From contig PBSL01000021.1 of NCBI GenBank assembly GCA_002726205.1, positions 1-64,000 on the forward strand: DNA of 64,000 nt. The letters run 5' to 3'. The DNA is from Planctomycetaceae bacterium (GTDB lineage Bacteria > Planctomycetota > Planctomycetia > Planctomycetales > Planctomycetaceae). The translations under genes and the position numbers were made by a program. The notes under the pieces are model-generated. The model had not been told where the DNA came from. It made no database searches and worked only from the letters and a program-made list of their open reading frames with translations. Numbering within the stretch: position 1 is the first letter of the stretch; every line of letters starts with the position of its first letter. Below are positions 29,205 to 37,490 of this stretch, one piece after another.

Positions 29205-29618
29205 TCATTCCGTCAGGTCCGAACCCGCCCCACTGGCCATGAAGACCAGCCCTGCTTCGGGACAACTCCGTGACCAGTCAACGCTCACGGCAGTTCCCGG
29301 TGTCAGGTGATCGATTTCCACGACCTGGCCGACGACCCGGGGCCCGGCCGTCAGCGCGACCACTCCGACACACAGCGGGTTCTCCGATCCAAACCCCTGC
29401 CGGGCCATCGACGGCGAGACCATCGCCATCCGGGTGATTGCAACCAGCCGGCCGTCACCACCGGTTTCTTCCCAGGCCAGGTCGGTTCCGTGGCAGGATG
29501 GGCACAGGGCTCGCGGGGGCAGATGCAGTTCGCCACAACTGCAACGTGTTCCCATCAACCGCCCCTCGGACAGGAACGCGGAGAACCCGGTGTCGGAAAA
29601 ACAACGTTGATCACCCAC
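29205..29618 (-). CDS. DUF35-type OB-fold protein with rubredoxin-like zinc ribbon
   Basis: A 137-residue accessory protein of thiolases. The zinc ribbon is formed by RCSCGELHLPPRALCPSCHG (CxC and CxxC), followed by an OB fold (GRLVAITRMAMVSPSM, LCVGVVALTAGPRVVGQVVE). Proteins of this kind form complexes with SCP-x-type thiolases and HMG-CoA synthases and are thought to shuttle acyl-CoA. It begins (GTG 29618) one base after the thiolase stop, so the two are translationally linked and almost certainly act together. Confidence 0.87.
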   Translation of the reverse strand: MGDQRCFSDTGFSAFLSEGRLMGTRCSCGELHLPPRALCPSCHGTDLAWEETGGDGRLVAITRMAMVSPSMARQGFGSENPLCVGVVALTAGPRVVGQVVEIDHLTPGTAVSVDWSRSCPEAGLVFMASGAGSDLTE

Positions 29619-29619
29619 G

Positions 29620-30888
29620 CTAGTCCCTCCGTTCCAGAATCGTCACGGTGCTCGTGCCTCCGGTACCACCGAGGTTGTGGGCCAATCCCAGCCTCAGGTC
29701 ATTCCCGCCCACCTGTCGCGCCCCCGCCTGTTGCCTGAGTTGCAGCCAGAGCTCAACAATTTGAGCGGCCCCGGTAGCGCCGACGGGATGCCCCTTGCAC
29801 TTCAGCCCCCCCGAGGTATTGACCGGGATCTCGCCGTCGCGTTGGGTGCGGCCCTCGAGGCTGGCGGCGGCTCCCTGCCCGGCTGCGAAGAATCCCAGGT
29901 CCTCGAGATGCAGGATCTCGGCAATCGAGAAGCAGTCGTGCACCTCGGCCAGCTGGATGTCGGAAGCATTCACGCCGGCCATCGCGTACGCCTCGGCCGC
30001 GGCGGCTCGGGTCGCTTCGAAGCTGGTCAATTCCTCGGCCGCCTGCAGTCCCCGGCCACTGCCCTGGCCGATCCCGGCGACGAACAATGGCAACGCGTTG
30101 AACTGCGAGGCCCGCTCTTCGGCCACCAGCAACAGGCAGGCGGCCCCGTCGCTGATCGGGCAGCAGTCAAACAGGTGCAGCGGCTCGGCCACGACCGGGT
30201 TGACCACGTCGTCTCCGAGAAACTCTCGCTCGTCCTTCCACTCCGGCACCGTCCGTCCCTGTTGCCGGGCCCGGCGAGCCTTGGAGTCCATCATCTCGCG
30301 AATCGACCGCCCCAGTTGCGCCCGCGGGTTGTCGGCCGCGTTGAGGTGACTTTTGATCGTGACCGCGGCGAGATGTTCGCGGCTGGCACCGTAACGATCG
30401 AAGTAGGCCGAGGCGATCGCACCGAAGACACCGGGAAACGTCAGCCCGGCCCGGCGTTCATCGGGAGTGGCCGCCAGGGCCAGCCCCTCGGCCACCTCGG
30501 CGGTCGAGCGTTTCGACATGTCCTCGACACCGCCGACCAGTACAACATCGTAGAATCCGCTGGCGATGGCGAAACACGCCTCGCGAAACGCGATGCCGCT
30601 CGACGCACAGGCTCCCTCGGTTCGCGTGACCGGCGCCGGGACAATTCCCAGCGCGTCGGCCAGGATCGCGCCCCAGTGTGACTGGCCGACGAAAACATCG
30701 TTGGTGAAATTGCCGATGTAGGCGGCCTGGATCTCCCCGGGGTCCAGTTCCCCGTCGGCCGAATCACGGAGATCGGCGAAAGCCTCCAGGAAAAGATCCT
30801 TCGAATCCTTCCCGGGCCAGACGCCAAAGTCCGACATGCCGGCAGCGACCAGCGCGACCCCGCGGGACAGTCTCGGTTGCTTGCCCAT
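29620..30888 (-). CDS. SCP-x-type thiolase / acetyl-CoA acetyltransferase
   Basis: A 422-residue non-decarboxylating thiolase-fold enzyme, expected to cleave or form beta-ketoacyl-CoA. The acyl-accepting Cys94 is in RTEGACASSGIA; VHDCFSIAEILHLEDLG supplies the conserved His of this branch, and CKGHPVGATGA the second active-site Cys/His region; AHNLGGTGG closes the site. The sequence resembles the archaeal/SCP-x group that partners with DUF35 proteins rather than the FadA type. It is divergent from an SDR gene with 168 bases between, an arrangement suggesting shared use in lipid or steroid-like substrate turnover. Confidence 0.9.
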   Translation of the reverse strand: MGKQPRLSRGVALVAAGMSDFGVWPGKDSKDLFLEAFADLRDSADGELDPGEIQAAYIGNFTNDVFVGQSHWGAILADALGIVPAPVTRTEGACASSGIAFREACFAIASGFYDVVLVGGVEDMSKRSTAEVAEGLALAATPDERRAGLTFPGVFGAIASAYFDRYGASREHLAAVTIKSHLNAADNPRAQLGRSIREMMDSKARRARQQGRTVPEWKDEREFLGDDVVNPVVAEPLHLFDCCPISDGAACLLLVAEERASQFNALPLFVAGIGQGSGRGLQAAEELTSFEATRAAAAEAYAMAGVNASDIQLAEVHDCFSIAEILHLEDLGFFAAGQGAAASLEGRTQRDGEIPVNTSGGLKCKGHPVGATGAAQIVELWLQLRQQAGARQVGGNDLRLGLAHNLGGTGGTSTVTILERRD

Positions 30889-31056
30889 ATGTCGTTGTCC
30901 GTTGTTCGACGGTCTCCGGTCCTGGTTTTCTTATAGCCGCCGGCGGGTTTCCAACAAACGCCGGATGCTTTCTTTCCCATCACCCCCGCGAATCGCGACC
31001 GGCTACGGTATTCTTGTATCCGGCAAACAGGCAAGTTCCGGGAGGAGAATACAACA

Positions 31057-31854
31057 ATGGGCCAACGACTCAAGGACCGGGTCGCCCTGGTCACCGGCGC
31101 GGGTTCGTCGGGTCCGGGCTGGGGCAACGGCAAGGCCACCGCCGTGCTGTTCGCCCGCGAGGGGGCCAGGGTCTGCCTGGTCGACATCAACCGTGAGGCG
31201 GTCGAGGAAACCGCCGGGATCATCCGCGAGGAGGGTGGCGAGTGCCTGGTCGAACAGGTCGACGTGACCGATTCCGAACAGGTCCAACGGGTGGTCAACC
31301 TCTGCACCGACACCTGGGGACAACTCGACGTGCTGCACAACAACGTCGGCATCCTGGAAATGGGGGGACCGGTCGAGGCGAGCCTGGAGAGCTGGGAACG
31401 GGTCGTGGCGGTCAACCTGACGAGCATGTTCCTGACGTGCAAACACGCTCTGCCGGTGATGGAGCGGCAGGCGCGTGGCGCGATCGTCAACATCGCGTCC
31501 ATCACCGCCATCCGCTACATCGGCCTGCCCTATGTCTCCTACAGCGCCACCAAGGGCGGTGTCCTGCAACTGACGCAGTCGATCGCCCTGCAATATGCCG
31601 CGAAGGGTATCCGGGCCAACTCGATCCTGCCGGGACTGATGAACACGCCGATGATCGTCGAACCGCTCAAGGACGCCTACGCCGACGGGGATGTCGACGA
31701 GATGATCCGAATGCGAAACGAGCAGGTCCCGATGAAGCGGATGGGAGACGCCTGGGATGTGGCTCACGCGGCCTTGTTCCTGGCTTCCGAAGAGGCCCGT
31801 TACATCACCGGGGCGCAGCTGGTCGTTGATGGCGGCCTGACCTGTCGCTCCTAG
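31057..31854 (+). CDS. Short-chain dehydrogenase/reductase
   Basis: A 265-residue classical SDR. The cofactor motif TGAGSSGPGWGNGK (13-26) has an unusual extension between the glycines. Asp43 after strand two (LVDINRE) favours NAD over NADP. The family NNAG motif is present here as HNNVG; Asn120, Ser148, Tyr162 and Lys166 (YSATK) form the catalytic tetrad. It ends with ITGAQLVVDGGLTCRS. A strong GGGAGGAG lies ten bases before the ATG. Substrate is unknown; the divergent thiolase pair is a plausible partner. Confidence 0.92.
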   Translation: MGQRLKDRVALVTGAGSSGPGWGNGKATAVLFAREGARVCLVDINREAVEETAGIIREEGGECLVEQVDVTDSEQVQRVVNLCTDTWGQLDVLHNNVGILEMGGPVEASLESWERVVAVNLTSMFLTCKHALPVMERQARGAIVNIASITAIRYIGLPYVSYSATKGGVLQLTQSIALQYAAKGIRANSILPGLMNTPMIVEPLKDAYADGDVDEMIRMRNEQVPMKRMGDAWDVAHAALFLASEEARYITGAQLVVDGGLTCRS

Positions 31855-32012
31855 ACCCGTCACGGACACCAAGAAACTTCTCAAAAGTGGCAAGCGGAGA
31901 TGACCAGTCGTCGATGTTGACGTAGAATCGATGGAGCTTTTGACGAAAACTCGGCGGCCTGTCACCGGGCCGACATCACGAACACCAGATCTGAAAACAC
32001 GGGAGTGAATTC

Positions 32013-33398
32013 ATGAGCCAGTCAGACCAACCCCAAGGCCGTTCGCGGCGCGAGTTCCTGAAGAACACCGGCCGGGTCGCCGGCGCCGCGGCACTGGTCG
32101 GCAGCACGGCTCCGCATCTCTACGCCGCCGAGAACAACACGATCCAGCTTGCCCTGGTCGGGGCCGGTGGGCGTGGCACCGGGGCCGCTGCCAACGCGCT
32201 GGCCAGCACGGCCGGTCCGACACGGCTGGTCGCCATGGCCGATGTCTTCGACAACCGACTCAACAACTCCCACAGGGCTCTCAGCGGCCGTTTCAGCGGC
32301 AGCGTCGATGTGCCCGAAGACCGGCGGTTCATCGGCTTCGAAGCCTACCGTGAGGCAATGGACTGCCTGAGCCCCGGCGACGTGGTGATCCTGACAACCC
32401 CACCGGCTTTCCGCTGGGTGCAATTCACCTACGCGATCGAGAAGGGCTTGAACGTCTTCATGGAGAAGCCGATCACCGTCGATGGTCCGAGCAGCCGCAA
32501 GATGCTCGCCCTCGGCGAGCAATCAGTCAAGAAGAACATGAAGGTCGGTGTCGGCCTGATGTGTCGCCACTGCAAGGCCCGCCAGGAACTGTTCCGCCGG
32601 ATCAAGGACGGCCAGATCGGCGACGTGCTCGAACTGCGGGCCTACCGGATGGCCGGCCCCACCGGTTCGGCTGCCACCGGCAAGGTCCCCAAGGGCAAGT
32701 CCGAGTTGATGCACCAGATCAGCCGCTTTCACGCCTTCCTGTGGCTTTCCGGTGGTGCGGTCAGCGATTTCCTGATCCACAACATCGACGAGTCGTGCTG
32801 GATAAAGGATGCCTGGCCGGTCCAAGCCGAGGCTTCCGGTGGACGGCACTACCGTGGCGACGACGTCGACCAGAACTTCGACAGCTACTCGCTCGAGTAC
32901 ACCTTCGGCGACGGCACCAAGTTGCTGGTCAACGGCCGAACGATTCCCGGCTGCAACCAGCGGTTCGCCAGCCTGGCCCACGGCAGCAAGGGCTCGGCCG
33001 TCATTTCCGCCCGCGGTCACGCGCCCTCGCGGGCCCGGATCTACAAGGGCTGGAACATGACCAAGGAGAATCTGGTCTGGTCGTTCCCCGGCAAGGAGCC
33101 CAACCCCTACCAGGTGGAATGGGACGACCTGCTGACGGCGATCCGCCGCGACGAACCCTACAACGAGGTGCGGCGTGGCGCCGAGGCCAGCCTGGTCACC
33201 GCGATGGGTCGCATGGCGGCACACACCGGGCAGATCATTACCCGCGACCAGATGCTCGCCTGCGAGCACGAGTTCGCGCCGACGGTTGACCGGCTCAAGC
33301 TGGACGGGCCCTCACCGCTGAAGGCCAACGCCGACGGAACCTACCCGGTGCCGATGCCGGGGCTGTTGAAAGATCGTGAGTACGGATCGCTCGCCTGA
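32013..33398 (+). CDS. Secreted Gfo/Idh/MocA-family oxidoreductase with Tat signal
   Basis: A 461-residue exported dehydrogenase. SRREFLKNTGRVAGAAALVG is a twin-arginine signal, implying export of the folded, cofactor-loaded protein. The Rossmann motif follows immediately (LALVGAGGRGTGAAANAL), then MEKPITVDGPSSRKML as the family EKP signature and a long C-terminal domain with GGAVSDFLIHNIDESCWI. Such secreted sugar oxidoreductases are numerous in planctomycetes. Its stop overlaps the start of the next DUF1501 gene by one base (TGATG), so the two are translated together. Confidence 0.9.
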   Translation: MSQSDQPQGRSRREFLKNTGRVAGAAALVGSTAPHLYAAENNTIQLALVGAGGRGTGAAANALASTAGPTRLVAMADVFDNRLNNSHRALSGRFSGSVDVPEDRRFIGFEAYREAMDCLSPGDVVILTTPPAFRWVQFTYAIEKGLNVFMEKPITVDGPSSRKMLALGEQSVKKNMKVGVGLMCRHCKARQELFRRIKDGQIGDVLELRAYRMAGPTGSAATGKVPKGKSELMHQISRFHAFLWLSGGAVSDFLIHNIDESCWIKDAWPVQAEASGGRHYRGDDVDQNFDSYSLEYTFGDGTKLLVNGRTIPGCNQRFASLAHGSKGSAVISARGHAPSRARIYKGWNMTKENLVWSFPGKEPNPYQVEWDDLLTAIRRDEPYNEVRRGAEASLVTAMGRMAAHTGQIITRDQMLACEHEFAPTVDRLKLDGPSPLKANADGTYPVPMPGLLKDREYGSLA

Positions 33399-34879
33399 TG
33401 CCACACCCCGCACTTTCGCTGGACGCCACGCGTCGCCGGTTCCTGGGCCAGGTGGCCACGGGGCTGGGCGCGTTGTCGCTGCCGCATATCCTCAGGCTGC
33501 GGGCCGAGGCGGCGGCGGTGACCGGCCGTCGCGACAGGCGATTGATCCTGCTCTGGCAAGACGGCGGGCCAAGCCACCACGAGACGTTTGACCCAAAGCC
33601 CCGGGCACCGGCCGAGTACCGGGGCGAATTCGACGCGATCCCCACCGCCCTGCCGGGCGTCCAGTTCTGCGAGATCCTGCCGCGATTGGCCGCGTTGGCC
33701 GATCACTTCAACGTGATCCGTTCGATCCATCAACCCTCCTCGGGCCACGTCGTCGGCACGCACAACTTCATCACCGGTTACGACGGATCGCCGCTGGTCG
33801 GCGGTCGTTCCGAGTATCCCGACGTGGCCTCGATCATTCACCGTGTCCGTAGCCGCCAGCAGCAGGAAGCGGCACCGCTGGCGCTGGGAGCATCGACCGA
33901 TCCCCGGCTGGCCCGGGGCATGCGGGGGTCTCGTCGACGCAAATCACACGGCAGCGGGTTGCCCGGCTACATCGCGTTGGGCGGCCAGTCCTCGATCGGC
34001 CTGCACCGGGGAGGCTCGGCCTACCTCGGTCCGACATTCAACCCGTTCCAGGTGTCCGGTGATCCTTCGCGTCCGGGTTTCCAGGTCCAGAACCTGCAGG
34101 TCGGCGATGATCCCGGGAAGTTCCGCCAGCGGCAGGCCATCCTCAGGCAGCTCGATCGCTTCGTTCGCCGGGGAAGTCTCCAGTCGGAAATCGACCTGCA
34201 CGGACAGATCGAGGCGGCCGATCGCTACACGCAACAGGCCTTCGACCTGTTGACCGGATCCGGCCGCGCGGCGCGCGCGTTTGACCTGACCCGCGAAGAT
34301 CGCCGCACCCGCGAACGCTACGGGCTGGGAACGGCGGGCCAACAGGCCCTGCTGGCCCGCCGCCTGGTCGAAGCGGGTACCGACGTGGTCGCCATCCGCT
34401 TCTCGCCCGACGGTCGCGGCGACGGGGACCGGTCGGGGATCGGCTGGGACGACCATGCCGTCCACGGCAACATCTTCCAGATCATGCGACGCCGGGGGCC
34501 ACAGTTCGACCGCGCCGTCTCGGCCCTGGTCGAGGACCTGCAGCAACGCGGCCTGCACGACGATGTCCTGCTCGTCCTGGCCGGCGAATTCGGTCGCACG
34601 CCACGCATCCACGTCCACAAGGGATGCCCCGGCCGGGAACACTGGGGCCCGGCCGGCAACGTGATGCTCTACGGCGGAGGCCTGGCACGGGGCCAGATCG
34701 TCGGATCAACCAACTCCAGGGGCGAGCGGCCCGCCCACCGACCGCTGAAGCCCCAGGACGTGCTGGCGACAATCTACCACGTCCTGGGCATCGACCCCGC
34801 GCGAACCTTCAATAACACGTCGGGCCGTCCCGTCGCGATTCTCTCCAGCGGCGCCCCGGTCGCCGAACTGATCGGCTGA
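33398..34879 (+). CDS. DUF1501 secreted protein (copy 2)
   Basis: A 493-residue DUF1501 protein. ATRRRFLGQVATGLGALSL is a twin-arginine-type leader. Motifs: ILLWQDGGPSHHETFDPKP, IRSIHQPSSGHVVGTHNF, VLAGEFGRTPRIHVHKGCPG and a C-terminal RPAHRPLKPQDVLATIYHVLG. It overlaps the upstream Gfo/Idh/MocA gene by one base, so export and function of the two products are probably linked. It converges on the leucine-rich-repeat gene with a 17-base gap. Confidence 0.9.
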   Translation: MPHPALSLDATRRRFLGQVATGLGALSLPHILRLRAEAAAVTGRRDRRLILLWQDGGPSHHETFDPKPRAPAEYRGEFDAIPTALPGVQFCEILPRLAALADHFNVIRSIHQPSSGHVVGTHNFITGYDGSPLVGGRSEYPDVASIIHRVRSRQQQEAAPLALGASTDPRLARGMRGSRRRKSHGSGLPGYIALGGQSSIGLHRGGSAYLGPTFNPFQVSGDPSRPGFQVQNLQVGDDPGKFRQRQAILRQLDRFVRRGSLQSEIDLHGQIEAADRYTQQAFDLLTGSGRAARAFDLTREDRRTRERYGLGTAGQQALLARRLVEAGTDVVAIRFSPDGRGDGDRSGIGWDDHAVHGNIFQIMRRRGPQFDRAVSALVEDLQQRGLHDDVLLVLAGEFGRTPRIHVHKGCPGREHWGPAGNVMLYGGGLARGQIVGSTNSRGERPAHRPLKPQDVLATIYHVLGIDPARTFNNTSGRPVAILSSGAPVAELIG

Positions 34880-34896
34880 CGACGCTCCACCGGCCC

Positions 34897-35835
34897 TCAG
34901 GGACCGGCCACCGTCACATCCGGCAGGGCCTGCTTCAACGCCGCCAGGGCCTTGGGACTGAGTTTCAAGTCGGTGAGGTAAAGGTCCCGCAGCTGCTTCA
35001 TTTTGTGGAGATGCCCCAGCCCCTTGTCGCCAACCTGGGTGCCGTAGAGATTCAGGGACTCGAGTTTCCTCAATCCGGCCAGCGAGGCGATGCCCTCGTC
35101 GGTCACCGAACACTTGGCGATGTAGAGCCCCTTCAACCGCTGCAGGCGACCGACGTGCTTCAGGCCCGCATCGGTGATTCCCGTGTTGGTCAGGACCAGT
35201 TGTTCCAGGTGCGGCAGGTCTTTCAACAACGCCAGGTCCTCGTCTCGAATCCCCGTGCGAACCAGGTCGAGGCGTCGAATCGGCCCATCAACGGGCGCCA
35301 GTCCCATTGCCCGCAGCGCCGCGGACATGTCGCGGCGCTGGTGGCGGGTGAACAGATCCATGACCCCGGCAAACGTCACCCGTGTGCCACGAACCGGCAG
35401 GTCGATCAGCAGTTTCAACGGTGTGAGCCGGGGAAGTCCCTTGTCGGTCACCCGCGTGTTGGTCAGCACGAGTTCCCGGAGACCGACCAGGCCTGCCAGG
35501 TGCTTCAGTCCCGCATCGCTGACACGTGTGCCTCCCAGCCTGAGCCGGGTCAGTTGCTTGAGTTGACCGAGTGGCTGAAGTCCTTGGTCGGTCAGCTTGG
35601 CATCGAACAGCGACAGCGATTTCAAAGTGCCGATCGCAGCCACCCGCGCCACTCCGGCGTCGTCGATCCCGGTACCCTCCAGGTCCAGTTCCTCGAGTCG
35701 GCGACACTTGGCCAGCAGTGCCAGGTCGGCCTCGACCAGCTTCCGATCCGCCAGTCTCACGGCCACCGGCTGGCCATCCTTGTCGACGCGCACCCGGGCT
35801 CCACGTTGTTTCAGCTGCTTGGCGACCGCGTTCAT
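34897..35835 (-). CDS. Leucine-rich-repeat protein
   Basis: A 312-residue protein made almost entirely of about ten 24-residue leucine-rich repeats of the bacterial LxxLxLxxTxITDxGLxxL type (LRELVLTNTRVTDKGLPRL, LEQLVLTNTGITDAGLKHV). No signal peptide is evident, so it is likely cytoplasmic unless exported by another route. A short charged N-terminal cap (MNAVAKQLKQRGARVRVDKD) starts the solenoid. ATG 35835 overlaps the stop of the upstream ThDP-enzyme gene (ATGA), so the two are translationally coupled, an unusual pairing of a scaffold with a metabolic enzyme. Confidence 0.88.
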   Translation of the reverse strand: MNAVAKQLKQRGARVRVDKDGQPVAVRLADRKLVEADLALLAKCRRLEELDLEGTGIDDAGVARVAAIGTLKSLSLFDAKLTDQGLQPLGQLKQLTRLRLGGTRVSDAGLKHLAGLVGLRELVLTNTRVTDKGLPRLTPLKLLIDLPVRGTRVTFAGVMDLFTRHQRRDMSAALRAMGLAPVDGPIRRLDLVRTGIRDEDLALLKDLPHLEQLVLTNTGITDAGLKHVGRLQRLKGLYIAKCSVTDEGIASLAGLRKLESLNLYGTQVGDKGLGHLHKMKQLRDLYLTDLKLSPKALAALKQALPDVTVAGP

Positions 35836-37490
35836 TCAACGGTCTCTCGAGAAACCACGGCGGATTCCTGCCGCGGCCAGACCGGCCAGGGCAGACTGAC
35901 GGGCACATCGATCACGGTCACACCATCGCTGGCGATGGCCTTTTCCAGAGCCGTCTCGAGTTGCTCGTGAGATTCCGCCCTCATCCCGTCGGCCCCGAAG
36001 GCGCCCGCCAGTGCGACCAGGTCAGGATTGTGGAGATCGGTCTGAAAAGTCCGACCGTAGCGTTGCTGTTGCTGCGGTTTGAGGACCCCGTAGGCACTGT
36101 CGTTGAAAACCACGACCGTCAGCGGCAACTGCTGTTGAACGGCGGTGGCCAATTCCTGCACGTTGAACAGGAAACCACCGTCACCGCACATCGCAACGAC
36201 CGGCACGTCGGGTCGGGCAACCGCGGCACCGATCGCGGCCGGCAGGCCATAGCCCAGCGTGCAGAAATTCCAGGGGTAGAGGTAGGTATTGGGCTCGTAG
36301 ACATCCATCAGGTACCGACCCCAGTAGACGGCAATCGTCAGGTCGTTGACCAGGACCGTCTCGCGGGGCAACCCACGGCGAATCGCCTCGACCAGGTCCG
36401 CCGCCTGTGGACAGCGTTCCCGGCACTGTCGTCTCATCTCGGCCTTCATCGTGGCAACGGCCTCGGACCGCCGGGGGTTCCGGGCCGGCACGGCGTCACT
36501 CAACGCGTCCATCGCCGCGGCGGCGTCTCCAAGGATGCCGGTGGTCACCGGGTAGTTGTGCCCGATCGCCTCGGCGTCGATGTCGACCTGGATCAATGTC
36601 GGCGGCATCGGCAATTCCCAGTTGCAGGTCTCCAGTTGCCCGAGGCCGGTCCCGACCGCCAGCAGCACATCGCATTCCTCGCGGATTGCCAGTGCCGCCG
36701 GGTGCAGGAATCCCTCCCCGGCGGCCAGGGGATGATCGGCCGGCAACGCGCCTTTGCCCAGGACGGTGCAGAAGACCGGGGCGTCGAGTGTCTCGGCCAA
36801 CCGAACCAGTGCGGCACTGGCCCGGCTGCGGATCACACCGCCGCCGGCCCAGATCAGGGGCCTGCGTGCCGCCGCCAGCAACTCGGCCGCGCGGGCCACG
36901 GCCTCCGCATCGCAGGACGCCTCGGCCACCGTGCCGGGGACGACTGTGGCAATCTCCTGCTGAGCATCGAGCACGTCGCAGGGGATATCGATCGCCGCCG
37001 GACGTGGCCGACCGGTTCGCATCGCAACCACCGCCTCGGCAATCGTCGGGCCAATCGAGGTGGCCCCGGTGACGCGGGCCGAGTATCCGGTCACCGGCGC
37101 GTAGCAGGCCAGTTGATCGCGGCACTCGTGCAGGTAGCCCCTGTTTCTTCCCAACCCGGCCACGGGAATCTCGCTGGCGATCGAGAGCACCGGCACCGAA
37201 TCGGCAAAGGCGGTCCCCAGCGGAGTAAGAACATTCAAGGCCGCCGGCCCGGTCGTACTCAGACAAACACCCAGGTCTCCGGTGGCCCGGGCATGACCGT
37301 CGGCCATGAAACCGGCCCCCTGCTCGTGACGAGCCAACACGTGCCGGATCCCCGATTCGGCGGCCAAGGCCTCGTAGACCGCCAGGTTGTGTGTCCCCGG
37401 GATGCCGAAGACCGCGCTGACGCCATGAGCCACCAGGCTCTCGACAACTGCCTCACCTCCGGTCGCCACCATCGCGCGGGCATCGCTCAT
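35832..37490 (-). CDS. Thiamine-diphosphate enzyme, acetolactate synthase/2-oxoacid decarboxylase-like
   Basis: A 552-residue ThDP enzyme with the three-domain layout of acetohydroxyacid synthases and 2-oxoacid decarboxylases. The catalytic Glu56 is in LARHEQGAGFMADGHAR, and the ThDP/Mg motif GDGGFLFNVQELATA runs to a downstream NDS (about 435-465). The middle domain has LIWAGGGVIRSRASAAL. The absence of an ilvN-type regulatory subunit and its surroundings argue against housekeeping acetolactate synthase; it may be a decarboxylase or lyase of an unusual 2-oxoacid. It overlaps neighbours on both sides by four bases. Confidence 0.85.
   Translation of the reverse strand: MSDARAMVATGGEAVVESLVAHGVSAVFGIPGTHNLAVYEALAAESGIRHVLARHEQGAGFMADGHARATGDLGVCLSTTGPAALNVLTPLGTAFADSVPVLSIASEIPVAGLGRNRGYLHECRDQLACYAPVTGYSARVTGATSIGPTIAEAVVAMRTGRPRPAAIDIPCDVLDAQQEIATVVPGTVAEASCDAEAVARAAELLAAARRPLIWAGGGVIRSRASAALVRLAETLDAPVFCTVLGKGALPADHPLAAGEGFLHPAALAIREECDVLLAVGTGLGQLETCNWELPMPPTLIQVDIDAEAIGHNYPVTTGILGDAAAAMDALSDAVPARNPRRSEAVATMKAEMRRQCRERCPQAADLVEAIRRGLPRETVLVNDLTIAVYWGRYLMDVYEPNTYLYPWNFCTLGYGLPAAIGAAVARPDVPVVAMCGDGGFLFNVQELATAVQQQLPLTVVVFNDSAYGVLKPQQQQRYGRTFQTDLHNPDLVALAGAFGADGMRAESHEQLETALEKAIASDGVTVIDVPVSLPWPVWPRQESAVVSRETVE

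Noticed and set aside
35841-35856. GGTCTCTCGAGAAACC as a parS-like or Noc-like site
   Set aside because: The central CACGTG is replaced by CTCGAG and one arm is imperfect; it encodes the end of the ThDP enzyme and occurs once.
35832-37490. Housekeeping acetolactate synthase (ilvB)
   Set aside because: No regulatory-subunit gene or other branched-chain genes are adjacent and the gene sits in a coupled operon with repeat proteins.
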